Below are positions 57,003 through 64,000 of a stretch of 64,000 bases of DNA, piece by piece. The translations under genes and the position numbers were made by a program. The DNA is from JAJKJG01 sp036389455. Its GTDB lineage: Bacteria; Pseudomonadota; Alphaproteobacteria; Rhizobiales; Beijerinckiaceae. Below the pieces are notes generated by a model that searched no databases, was not told the DNA's origin, and saw nothing but the letters and a program-made list of their open reading frames with translations. Each line of letters opens with the position of its first letter. The first letter of the stretch is position 1. The DNA lies in assembly GCA_036389455.1 (NCBI GenBank), contig DASVPW010000059.1, positions 8,689 through 72,688 of the forward strand, written 5' to 3'.

Positions 57003-57221
57003 ATGAACCGGTACGCGTTCGTGGTTTTCTGGTCCGACGAGGACGGCGCCTGGGTCGCGGACGCCCCGGACCTGCGCTCCTGCTCGGCTTACGGCAGCAC
57101 GCCGGAGGAGGCCGTGGCGGAACTGCGCATCGCAGTCGAGGCCTGGCTCGAAACGGCGCGAGCGCGCGGTCTGCCGCTCCCCCAAGCGCGCTTTCGGCCT
57201 CAGCTTGCGGCTGCGGAATAG
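57003..57221 (+). CDS. hicB: HicB-family antitoxin
   Basis: The 72-aa protein has the partial RNase H fold of HicB: YAFVVFWSDEDGAWVADAPDLRSCSAYGSTPEEAVAELRIAVEAWLETAR. It lacks a C-terminal DNA-binding domain, so autoregulation would need another factor or may be absent. It neutralises the HicA encoded just upstream. Confidence 0.85.
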   Translation: MNRYAFVVFWSDEDGAWVADAPDLRSCSAYGSTPEEAVAELRIAVEAWLETARARGLPLPQARFRPQLAAAE

Positions 57222-57403
57222 CTGCTTCGGCATGAAGGTGGTCAAGCCCTCGCCGCGGGTGAATGTGGTCTCGATCGTGTCGGCGGCCTCAGCGTCCGGC
57301 TTTGCCATGGCGGGCCGAGAGCTCGCCTATCGACTCCTGACAGCGAGGGCATAGATTGAGCTGGTGACGCTCGCCGGCTGTGATTGGCCGAAAGGGGAGG
57401 CCC

Positions 57404-57886
57404 ATGTTCAAACATCTGATCGCTTTCGCTCTTGCGGCCTGCCTTGCGCCGCAAGCGGCGTTCGCCGGAGAAGGCTCGGTCGTCGGCACCTGGAAGCTCG
57501 TCTCCTACGAGGTCGAGGCGCAGGCGACGGGGCAGCGCGGGCCGATCATGGGAGAGAAGCCGACGGGCTATGCGACCTTCCTGCCGGAAGGCCGGGTGTT
57601 CTTCGTGCTCACCGGCGAGGGCCGCACGCCCGGCAAGACCGACCAGGAGCGCGCGCAGCTCCTGAGCACCGTCATCGCCTACACCGGCACCTACACCATC
57701 GACGGCGACAGCTGGACGACCAATGTCGACGTGGCGTGGAATCCGGAGTGGGTCGGCACCAAGCAGACGCGCCCGTTCAAGGTCGAAGGCGATCGCCTCA
57801 TGGTGACCACGCCCTGGCGGGTGATGCCGAATTTTCCCGACAAGGGCACGTCGCGCAGCATCGTCACGTTCGAGCGCGTGAAGTAG
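57404..57886 (+). CDS. Exported lipocalin-like domain protein
   Basis: The 160-aa protein has a signal peptide (MFKHLIAFALAACLAPQAAFAG, cleavage after AFA) and the lipocalin-like pattern VVGTWKLVSYEVE, PTGYATFLPEGRVFFVLTG, TYTIDGDSWTTNVDVAWNPEWVG and FKVEGDRLMVTTP. Such small beta-barrels occur in the periplasm of many Rhizobiales; ligand unknown. AAAGGGGAGG precedes the ATG. Confidence 0.8.
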   Translation: MFKHLIAFALAACLAPQAAFAGEGSVVGTWKLVSYEVEAQATGQRGPIMGEKPTGYATFLPEGRVFFVLTGEGRTPGKTDQERAQLLSTVIAYTGTYTIDGDSWTTNVDVAWNPEWVGTKQTRPFKVEGDRLMVTTPWRVMPNFPDKGTSRSIVTFERVK

Positions 57887-57915
57887 CGCCTTCGCCTTCG
57901 GGGCCGGCGCGCATG

Positions 57916-57942
57916 AAAAAGGGCCCCGCTTTCGCGGGGCCC
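57916..57942 (-). terminator. Rho-independent terminator of the PRC-barrel gene
   Basis: On the minus strand GGGCCCCGC/GCGGGGCCC form a 9-bp stem with a GAAA loop, followed by TTTTT. It lies 24 bases after the stop of the reverse-strand PRC-barrel gene. Confidence 0.8.
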
Positions 57943-57965
57943 CTGACGCAGGACGCGACTTCGGC

Positions 57966-58688
57966 TTACTGCTTCGGCGCCGTGGCCGGCGGGTTGGTGG
58001 CGCTCGCCGGCGGGTTCGTGTTCGCCGGGGCCGTGGTGCGGGCCGGCGCGTTCGCGCGGGTGTTGTCGTCGTTCATGCTGTAGCGGAACGTCGGGGCGTT
58101 CTTCAGCTCGTCGCGCGTGAAGTGCACGATGCCGTGGTCGGGATAGCCGCGGTCCATGTTGCTGGACGCGCCGGCGGCGCGGTTCGCCGAGCCCGCGGCG
58201 GTCGGGCCGGTCGCGGTCGAGCCGGTGGTGCCGCCCGTCGCCATGTTGTTCGACGCCGTCGGGCTGCCCGCGGCCGGCGGGTTCGCCGCCGTGCCGGCGC
58301 CGGTCGTCGCCGGGCGGTTCGTCGAGGCGGTCGAGAGGTCGTTGCGGTCGTACTTCCACTGGATCTGGCTGAACGGGATCGCGACGTCCTTCTCGCCGAT
58401 GCCGAGGAAGCCGCCGACGCCGATCACCACCGCGTCGGCATTGCCCTTGCGGTCGATCAGGACCTCGTTCACGTCGCCGATCTTCTCGTTGTTCTGGCCG
58501 TAGATGTTGACGCCGACGAGCTTCGAGGCGCGCCACTGGTCGGGCTGCATGTGGGTCATGAACTGGCCGGACGCGGCCGCGGATGACGCCGACGTGCCCG
58601 AGCTGCCGGAGCCGCTGGTCTGGGCGAGGGCCGGGGCGGCGATGAAGGCGGTTGCCACAAGGCATGCGGCCATATGCTTCTTCAGCAT
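57966..58688 (-). CDS. Exported PRC-barrel domain protein
   Basis: The 240-aa protein has a signal peptide (MLKKHMAACLVATAFIAAPALAQ), a PRC-barrel domain (about 45-110: WRASKLVGVNIYGQNNEKIGDVNEVLID...AVVIGVGGFLGIGEKDVAIPFSQI), a long Thr/Ala/Asn-rich linker and a short conserved tail (IVHFTRDELKNAPTFRY). PRC-barrel proteins with this layout are periplasmic and common in Methylobacteriaceae and Rhizobiaceae, often stress-induced. Function unknown. Confidence 0.85.
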   Translation of the reverse strand: MLKKHMAACLVATAFIAAPALAQTSGSGSSGTSASSAAASGQFMTHMQPDQWRASKLVGVNIYGQNNEKIGDVNEVLIDRKGNADAVVIGVGGFLGIGEKDVAIPFSQIQWKYDRNDLSTASTNRPATTGAGTAANPPAAGSPTASNNMATGGTTGSTATGPTAAGSANRAAGASSNMDRGYPDHGIVHFTRDELKNAPTFRYSMNDDNTRANAPARTTAPANTNPPASATNPPATAPKQ

Positions 58689-58890
58689 GGGTTCCTCCTG
58701 GTTGATTGTTCGAAATCATGCGCTTTCCGGCGCATCACGGAGGAAACGGCGAAGCCCGCCGGAGGTTCATTTGTTTTGAATTTCGGGCCTTTTCGGCGCG
58801 GCCAAGCTTCTTTTCCAGTACAGTCAAGCTTAAACGAGAACAGCCGCCGTGGCGACGGCGGCTGTCCCTGGAGAATTTTGGAGCGAAAGC

Positions 58891-59265
58891 TTAGCCGCAG
58901 ATCTGGACGCGGCGGACGATGCGCTCGCCCCAGCGGTTGACGCGGACGCGCTTCTCGATCCAGCAGTCGCCGCCGTAGCCATAGGCGGCAGGGTAGTAGT
59001 AGCCGCCGTAGGGGTAGCCGTAGTAGTAGGGCGCCGAGGCGAGGGCGAGGCCGCCGACGAGGCCGGCCGCGGCGAGGCCGCCGCCCCAGTGCCGGCGATG
59101 GTGCCAGCCGCCGCGCCAGGCGGCGCCATGCCAGCCGCCGCCGCGCCAGCCGCCGCGCCATTGGGCCTCGGCCGGCGCCGTCGAGGCGAGCATCGCGCCG
59201 CCGAGCGTCAGGGCCGCCACGGCGCCGAGCACCGCCTTCTTCGTCTTCGAGAATGAGAGAGCCAT
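58891..59265 (-). CDS. Exported Gly/Trp/His/Tyr-rich protein
   Basis: The 124-aa protein has a signal peptide (cleavage after AEA, residue 34), a low-complexity part made of WRGG, GWH and HHRRHWGGG units, a hydrophobic segment (GGLAAAGLVGGLALA), a Tyr-rich turn (PYYYGYPYGGYYYP) and a conserved C-terminus with two cysteines (DCWIEKRVRVNRWGERIVRRVQICG). This type is common in Rhizobiales and probably sits at the cell surface; no function is known. Confidence 0.8.
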   Translation of the reverse strand: MALSFSKTKKAVLGAVAALTLGGAMLASTAPAEAQWRGGWRGGGWHGAAWRGGWHHRRHWGGGLAAAGLVGGLALASAPYYYGYPYGGYYYPAAYGYGGDCWIEKRVRVNRWGERIVRRVQICG

Positions 59266-59682
59266 GGCAATTTCCTCAAGTTTGCCTGAGATGCCCGGAA
59301 AATGCCGGCCCCGTAGCGCCGTTCCCAACATTACGCCGAATTAAGATACATGAACGGGAAGGGAACGGCCGCGCCCGGAAAACGCCCGGAACGCGGGGTT
59401 GCTCGGCTTAGGCCGATCTGGCGGCGGCGCCGCCGCCGCTGTGGACAGCTATGGGGATTATTCCGCCCCGCCTCGGGCGCGCGCGCCCGCGGACCCGTGG
59501 ATAACCTGTGGACGACGGCCGGAGGGCGGCTCGCCGCGCGTGGACGCGATCACGGTCCGTTCCTGAAGCCGCTGCGGCGGCACGGTTTTTCGGCCGCCCG
59601 CGCTCGGACCATCCCATGTGAATGAAAGCGTCGTCAAGCCGTGCTTCAACATGCAAAACAAGAACGCGACAGGGGCCGGGCC
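59266..59682. other. Intergenic region without recognisable gene
   Basis: The 417 bases between the exported protein and the small gene at 59683 contain two sequences related to DnaA boxes (CGTGGATAA near 59497 and CTGTGGACA near 59439), but no cluster, AT-rich unwinding region or other origin feature. No start-stop pair with a ribosome binding site is seen. Confidence 0.5.
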
Positions 59683-59961
59683 ATGGACAAGGACAGGGCG
59701 GCGCGTTGCTACAACCTGTTCCGGCGCAAGCTGGAGCAGGATCTCTATTGCGCGGTGCCGGAGGACCGGCCCGTGCCGGGCTTCGTCGCGGGCGAGTGGG
59801 AGTTCCGCGGGCGGGTCGGCGAGGCCGATCCCGTGCCGGGCGGCTTCCGCGCCGAGGCGGCCCGGGCCGCTGAGCGGGCCGACGGCTACTACCTGTTCCA
59901 TGCCCCGCTGCCGCAGCGCGCCTCTCGCTCGGATGAGGAGCCCACCCTGACGGGAACGTGA
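59683..59961 (+). CDS. 92-aa hypothetical protein
   Basis: The product starts MDKDRAARCYNLFRRKLEQDLYCAVPED and continues with FVAGEWEFRGRVGEADPVPGGF, a soluble alpha/beta mixture with no signal peptide. Periodic GC at third positions fits a real gene. It ends 49 bases before arsS and could belong to that operon. No family recognised. Confidence 0.5.
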   Translation: MDKDRAARCYNLFRRKLEQDLYCAVPEDRPVPGFVAGEWEFRGRVGEADPVPGGFRAEAARAAERADGYYLFHAPLPQRASRSDEEPTLTGT

Positions 59962-60010
59962 ATTCCCGCTCCTTCCTCGCGGGCTACCCTCTGCCCGAGG
60001 AGGAAGCCGC

Positions 60011-60979
60011 ATGCACGACACCTGGCCTCGGCTCGAGGCGATCCCGTTCCCGGCGATCCGCCGCGGCCGGCTGACGGCGCTCCAGGTCAACCTCGGCTAC
60101 CGCTGCAACCAAGCCTGCCTGCACTGCCACGTCAACGCCGGGCCGAACCGCACCGAGGCGATGGCGGCCGCCACCGTCGACCTCGTGCTCGAGATCCTCG
60201 ACCGGCGCGGCATCATGACCCTCGACGTCACCGGCGGCGCCCCGGAGCTGCACCCGGACTTCCGCCGCCTCGTCACCGCGGCCCGCGAGCTTGGCGTCAA
60301 GGTCATGGACCGCTGCAATCTCACGGTCCTGTCTGAGCCCGGCCAGGAGGACACCGCCGCGTTCCTCGCCGAAAGCCAGGTCGAGGTCGTGGCCTCGATG
60401 CCGTGCTATCTCGAGACCAACGTCGACCGGCAGCGCGGCAAGGGCGTGTTCGACCGCAGCATCGCGGGCCTCAAGGCGCTGAACGCCCTCGGCTACGGCG
60501 ATCCGCGCACGGGGCTCGTCCTCAACCTCGTCTACAACCCGCAGGGGCCGAGCCTGCCGCCGGGGCAGAAGGCGCTCGAGGCCGACTACAAGCGCGTGCT
60601 CCGCGACGAGTACGGCATCGTCTTCAACGAGCTGTTCGTGCTCGCCAACATGCCGATCCAGCGCTTCGGCTCGACCCTCGTCTCGAAAGGGGAGTTCGAC
60701 GGCTACATGGAGCTCTTGCGCGGCGCGCACCGGCCCGAGAACCTGCCCGGCGTCATGTGCCGCAGCCTCGTCAGCGTCGACTACGAGGGTTTTTTACACG
60801 ACTGCGATTTCAACCAGATGCTCAAGCTGCCCCTCGGCGGGGGAGGGCGGCCGCACCTGCGCGACCTCCTCGACGGCAACATCGAGGGCAGGAAGATCCG
60901 CGTCGCCGGCCACTGCTACGGCTGCACGGCCGGGCAGGGATCGAGCTGCGGAGGCGCCCTCAAGGAGGCGGCCGAGTGA
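60011..60979 (+). CDS. arsS: ArsS-like radical SAM protein (arsenosugar biosynthesis type)
   Basis: The 322-aa protein has the radical SAM cluster motif in LQVNLGYRCNQACLHCHVNAGPNR (CxxxCxxC), TLDVTGGAPELHPDFR as second SAM-binding strand, MDRCNLTVL and VEVVASMPCYLE, then the DUF3641 C-terminal domain with further cysteines (VMCRSLVSV, HDCDFNQ, AGHCYGCTAGQGSSC) for an auxiliary cluster. ArsS transfers the 5'-deoxyadenosyl group to dimethylarsenite in arsenosugar synthesis. The usual partner arsM is absent here and the neighbours are glycosyltransferase-like genes, so arsenic chemistry is not certain. Confidence 0.8.
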   Translation: MHDTWPRLEAIPFPAIRRGRLTALQVNLGYRCNQACLHCHVNAGPNRTEAMAAATVDLVLEILDRRGIMTLDVTGGAPELHPDFRRLVTAARELGVKVMDRCNLTVLSEPGQEDTAAFLAESQVEVVASMPCYLETNVDRQRGKGVFDRSIAGLKALNALGYGDPRTGLVLNLVYNPQGPSLPPGQKALEADYKRVLRDEYGIVFNELFVLANMPIQRFGSTLVSKGEFDGYMELLRGAHRPENLPGVMCRSLVSVDYEGFLHDCDFNQMLKLPLGGGGRPHLRDLLDGNIEGRKIRVAGHCYGCTAGQGSSCGGALKEAAE

Positions 60980-61668
60980 GGCTGTCGATCGTCGTCCCGA
61001 CCCTCGACGAGGCGGAGGGGATCACGGCCCACCTTGCGGCGCTCGCCCCCTTGCGGGCGCGCGGCGCCGAGGTGATCGTCGCCGACGGGGGCAGCCGGGA
61101 CGGCACGCCCGAGCACGCCCGGCCGCTCGCCGACCGGATCCTCGCGGCGCCGCGCGGGCGGGCCGCCCAGATGAACGCGGGCGCGGCGGCCGCGGTCGGC
61201 GACGTGCTCCTGTTCCTGCACGCCGACACGCGCTTGCCCGCCGACGCCGACCGGCTCGTCGCCGGCGCGCTCGCGGGCGGGCGGCGGGACTGGGGCCGCT
61301 TCGACGTGGCGATCGAGGGCCGGCACCCGCTCCTCGCCGTCGTCGCGTGGATGATGAACCGGCGCTCCCGCGCGACCGGCATCGCGACTGGCGACCAGGC
61401 GATCTTCGTCACGGCTGAGGCTTTCCGGGCGGCCGGCGGCTATCCCGAGATCCCGCTCATGGAGGACGTCGTGCTCTCCCGTGCCCTCAGGCGCCGCTCC
61501 CGGCCGGCCTGCCTGCCGGCGCGGGCGACGACCTCCGGCCGGCGCTGGGAGGAGCGCGGCGTCGTCCGGACGATCCTCGTCATGTGGCGCCTGCGCCTCG
61601 CCTTCTTCCTCGGCGCCGACCCGCGCCGGCTCGCGCTTGCCTACGGCTACCGCCCCGGCGATGCCTGA
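60976..61668 (+). CDS. TIGR04283-type glycosyltransferase (family 2)
   Basis: The 230-aa protein has the GT-A fold signature SIVVPTLDEAEGITAHLAAL, VADGGSRDGTPE, GRAAQMNAGAAAAVGDVLLFLHADTRLP and PLMEDVVLSRALRR. It is cytoplasmic or peripheral, with a C-terminal WRLRLAFFLG segment. The GTG start overlaps the arsS stop (GTGA), so it is translationally coupled. This glycosyltransferase group is repeatedly found beside arsS-type genes. Confidence 0.87.
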   Translation: MRLSIVVPTLDEAEGITAHLAALAPLRARGAEVIVADGGSRDGTPEHARPLADRILAAPRGRAAQMNAGAAAAVGDVLLFLHADTRLPADADRLVAGALAGGRRDWGRFDVAIEGRHPLLAVVAWMMNRRSRATGIATGDQAIFVTAEAFRAAGGYPEIPLMEDVVLSRALRRRSRPACLPARATTSGRRWEERGVVRTILVMWRLRLAFFLGADPRRLALAYGYRPGDA

Positions 61669-62299
61669 GGTCGCGGCCGAGGTCGCGGTGCTGGCGAAGG
61701 CGCCGGTGCCGGGGTTCGCCAAGACGCGGCTCGTTCCGGCGCTCGGCCCGGACGGCGCCGCCAACCTGCAGCGGCGGCTGACCGAGCGGGCGGTCCGCAC
61801 CGCGGTCGAGGCGCGGATCGGGCGCGTGACCTTGTGGTGCGCGCCGGACACGGAACACGAGTCCTTCGCGGCGCTGAAAGTGCGCTTCGGTCTTCCGCTC
61901 GAGGCGCAGCCTTCGGGCGACCTCGGCCACCGCATGCTCGCGGCCTTCGAGGCCGCCGCGCCGGGGAGCCTCGTCCTCATGGGCGCCGACTGCCCGTCGC
62001 TGATCGCGCAGGATCTCCGCGACGCCGCCCGCGCTCTGGCCGAGGGCGCCGACGTGGCGATCGCGCCGGCCGAGGACGGCGGCTACGGTCTGATCGCAGC
62101 GCGCCGGCCGCTGCCGATCCTGTTCCGGGAGATGCCGTGGAGCACGCCCTGGGTCGCCTCGCTCACCCGCGAGCGGGCCGAGGCGGCCGGGCTCGTCCTG
62201 CGCCAGATCCGCACCGTCTGGGACGTGGACACGCCAGCGGACTACCGCCGCCTCGTCGACGAGGGCCTCTTGTGGAGCGAGCGGGTGGTCATGGGGTGA
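61661..62299 (+). CDS. TIGR04282/DUF2064 glycosyltransferase-like protein
   Basis: The 212-aa protein begins EVAVLAKAPVPGFAKTRLVPALGPDG, a nucleotidyl/glycosyltransferase-like loop, with GSLVLMGADCPSLIAQDL (DxD-like) and AIAPAEDGGYGLIAARR. It belongs to the DUF2064 family related to sugar nucleotidyltransferases such as CofC. The ATG overlaps the end of the preceding gene by 8 bases. The three genes form one tight operon. Confidence 0.85.
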   Translation: MPEVAAEVAVLAKAPVPGFAKTRLVPALGPDGAANLQRRLTERAVRTAVEARIGRVTLWCAPDTEHESFAALKVRFGLPLEAQPSGDLGHRMLAAFEAAAPGSLVLMGADCPSLIAQDLRDAARALAEGADVAIAPAEDGGYGLIAARRPLPILFREMPWSTPWVASLTRERAEAAGLVLRQIRTVWDVDTPADYRRLVDEGLLWSERVVMG

Positions 62300-62657
62300 G
62301 GGCCGTGGCGAGACGATCGTCGATCGCTCCCCTCCTCGTCATCCGCGATGCGGGCCTGGAGAGTTCGCCGGGACGCATGTTGCGCGTCCGCAACATCACC
62401 CAAACATCCCGATCTTGCCCTTGCCGGCGCCAACCTCCGCCGCGATGCCGCCATAGTCCGGGACGAGTTCTACTTACCTCGCAAACGGCTGAAACCTCAG
62501 CGGCTTATGGACGAAGTCAGCTCAAGGAAAGCGCGCCTTCCGGCCCTCCGGCAGCGTCGTCGGCCGCGTTTGCGCCGCCCGGCGTCGGCGTGGCAAGGCA
62601 CAAGAATTCCGTAACAGGCGGAACCTAACAACAGAGCCAGGGAAGAGCGTCGGGACC
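62300..62657. other. Intergenic region upstream of ilvD
   Basis: The 358 bases have slightly lower GC than the genes around them. No frame with a credible start is seen. The promoter of ilvD should lie here; a T/A-containing stretch around 62600-62635 is a possible place but no convincing -35/-10 pair could be fixed. No leader peptide rich in branched-chain amino acids was found. Confidence 0.4.
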
Positions 62658-64000
62658 ATGGATGCGCGCGTAAACGACAAGACCAGACTCCCGAGCCGCC
62701 ACGTCACGGAAGGGCCCGAGCGCGCGCCGCACCGCTCGTACTACTACGCGATGGGGCTCACCCGCGAGCAGATCCACCAGCCCTTCGTCGGCGTCGCGAC
62801 CTGCTGGAACGAGGCCGCGCCCTGCAACATCGCCCTCATGCGCCAGGCCCAGGCGGTGAAGAAGGGCGTGGCCAGCGCCGGCGGAACCCCGCGCGAGTTC
62901 TGCACCATCACGGTGACCGACGGCATCGCCATGGGCCACGAGGGCATGAAGAGCTCGCTGCCGTCGCGCGAGGTCATCGCCGACTCGGTCGAGCTGACCA
63001 TGCGCGGCCACGCCTACGACGCCCTCGTCGGCATGGCCGGCTGCGACAAGTCGCTGCCCGGCATGATGATGGCGATGTGCCGCCTGAACGTCCCCGCGAT
63101 CTTCATCTACGGCGGCTCGATCCTGCCCGGCACCTTCAGGGGCAAGCCGGTCACTGTGCAGGACGTGTTCGAGGCGGTCGGCAAGCACTCCGTCGGCGCG
63201 ATGTCGGACGACGACCTCGAGGAATTGGAGCAGGTCGCCTGCCCCTCGGCCGGCGCTTGCGGGGCGCAGTTCACGGCGAACACCATGGCAACGGTGTCGG
63301 AGGCGATCGGCTTAGCCCTGCCGTACTCGGCCGGCGCGCCCGCCCCTTACGACATGCGCGACCAGTTCTGCATGACGGCCGGCGAGATGGTGATGGACCT
63401 CGTGCGGTCGCAGATCCGCCCGCGCGACATCGTCACCTTGAAGGCGCTGGAGAACGCCGCGACGGTCGTCGCCGCCTCCGGCGGCTCGACCAACGCGGCG
63501 CTGCATCTCCCGGCGATCGCGCACGAGTGCGGAATAAAATTCGACCTCTTCGACGTCGCCGAGATCTTCAAGCGCACGCCCTACGTCGCCGACCTCAAGC
63601 CCGGCGGGCGCTACGTCGCGAAGGACCTGTTCGAGGCCGGCGGCATCCCGCTCCTCATGAAGACGCTGCTCGACGGCGGCTATCTCCACGGCGACTGCAT
63701 CACCGTCACCGGCCGCACCATCGCCGAGAACCTTTCGAAGGTCGCCTGGAACCCGGACCAGGACGTGGTCTTCCCGGCCGACAAGCCGATCACGAAGACC
63801 GGCGGCGTCGTCGGCCTCAAGGGCAACCTCGCCCCGGAGGGCGCGATCGTGAAGGTCGCCGGCATGGCGGCGGACCGCCAGGCCTTCACCGGGCCGGCGC
63901 GCTGCTTCGACGGCGAGGAGGCCTGCTTCGAGGCCGTCCGCAACCGCACCTACAAGGAAGGCGAGGTCCTGGTCATCCGCTACGAGGGGCCGAAGGGCGG
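62658..64000 (+). CDS. ilvD: Dihydroxy-acid dehydratase, 3'-truncated by the window
   Basis: The visible 447 residues form the N-terminal and most of the catalytic part of IlvD, which dehydrates 2,3-dihydroxy acids in valine and isoleucine synthesis. Fe-S ligands appear in VGVATCWNEAAPCN, VGMAGCDKSLPG and VACPSAGACGAQFTANTM; TDGIAMGHEGMKSSLPSREVIADS is also diagnostic. The frame runs off the window end, so the last part is missing. The ATG at 62658 follows CAGGGAAGAG at some distance. Confidence 0.96.
   Translation, partial: MDARVNDKTRLPSRHVTEGPERAPHRSYYYAMGLTREQIHQPFVGVATCWNEAAPCNIALMRQAQAVKKGVASAGGTPREFCTITVTDGIAMGHEGMKSSLPSREVIADSVELTMRGHAYDALVGMAGCDKSLPGMMMAMCRLNVPAIFIYGGSILPGTFRGKPVTVQDVFEAVGKHSVGAMSDDDLEELEQVACPSAGACGAQFTANTMATVSEAIGLALPYSAGAPAPYDMRDQFCMTAGEMVMDLVRSQIRPRDIVTLKALENAATVVAASGGSTNAALHLPAIAHECGIKFDLFDVAEIFKRTPYVADLKPGGRYVAKDLFEAGGIPLLMKTLLDGGYLHGDCITVTGRTIAENLSKVAWNPDQDVVFPADKPITKTGGVVGLKGNLAPEGAIVKVAGMAADRQAFTGPARCFDGEEACFEAVRNRTYKEGEVLVIRYEGPKG

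Noticed and set aside
59435..59510. DnaA-box-like words (CGTGGATAA, CTGTGGACA)
   Set aside because: Only two imperfect words, no AT-rich region and no origin-linked genes; not enough for an origin of replication.
62242..62454. Reverse 70-codon frame before ilvD
   Set aside because: Arg/Ala/Ser-rich random composition and no ribosome binding site.

Overview
The window is very GC-rich DNA, compactly packed with genes on both strands. It reads as a chromosomal segment of an alphaproteobacterium of the order Hyphomicrobiales (Rhizobiales), most like the Methylobacteriaceae/Beijerinckiaceae side of that order. The support is the gene order secG-pyrG, clpS-clpA and guaB-MAPEG-MAPEG-rsmB-like...guaA, a phasin gene with PhaR-like operators, DUF1489 and DUF992 proteins, MsrP, and several families of GC-rich inverted intergenic repeats typical of this order. 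The assignment is inferred from gene content only. No rRNA, tRNA or CRISPR array was recognised.

Layout. 1-6.1 kb: end of secG, CTP synthase, small membrane proteins, a GFA-family zinc protein, a DUF350 protein, a biotin-dependent carboxylase alpha subunit and DUF1489. 6.1-9.0 kb: two paralogous 118-aa proteins flank a lower-GC pentapeptide-repeat membrane protein. 9.0-17.1 kb: a VWA/J-domain pair, a D,D-carboxypeptidase with SPOR domain, the phasin, ClpS-ClpA and a DsbA-like isomerase. 17.2-24.9 kb: a transporter-fused hybrid histidine kinase, MscL, an aminotransferase, an AbrB-type membrane protein and a Gfo/Idh/MocA oxidoreductase. 25.0-30.3 kb: a metabolic block with a fumarylacetoacetate-hydrolase-family enzyme, a collagen-like secreted protein, a PhyH-type dioxygenase, a cysteine-synthase-like enzyme with a divergent MarR regulator, and a Bug-type binding protein. 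30.4-31.6 kb: an AT-richer two-gene island (DUF5343-like plus HEPN-like), the best candidate here for an undescribed toxin/defence module. 31.7-41 kb: aspartate aminotransferase, an EF-G-like protein with a degenerate GTPase centre, an AttH-like lipocalin, FadD and MsrP. 41.4-49.2 kb: sulfurtransferase, an RraA-like protein with an exact internal duplication, a response regulator, Ppx/GppA, RlmE, a DUF559 relic, dienelactone hydrolase, an MFS transporter and a lone Phd antitoxin. 49.3-57.2 kb: guaB to guaA with an inserted phospholipase-D-like gene, then a hicAB pair. 57.4-64 kb: envelope proteins, an ArsS-like radical SAM/glycosyltransferase operon and the start of ilvD.

How the genes work together. 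Purine and pyrimidine synthesis is represented by pyrG, guaB and guaA. Protein quality control (ClpS/ClpA), PHB-granule biology (phasin), periplasmic methionine repair (MsrP) and cell-wall trimming (D,D-carboxypeptidase) are ordinary housekeeping. The variable part consists of single genes or pairs inserted between housekeeping genes, often next to inverted repeats: the pentapeptide protein, the DUF5343/HEPN pair, the PLD-like protein, HicAB, the orphan Phd and the DUF559 relic. Two local tandem duplications (end of clpA; inside the RraA-like gene) are visible directly in the DNA.
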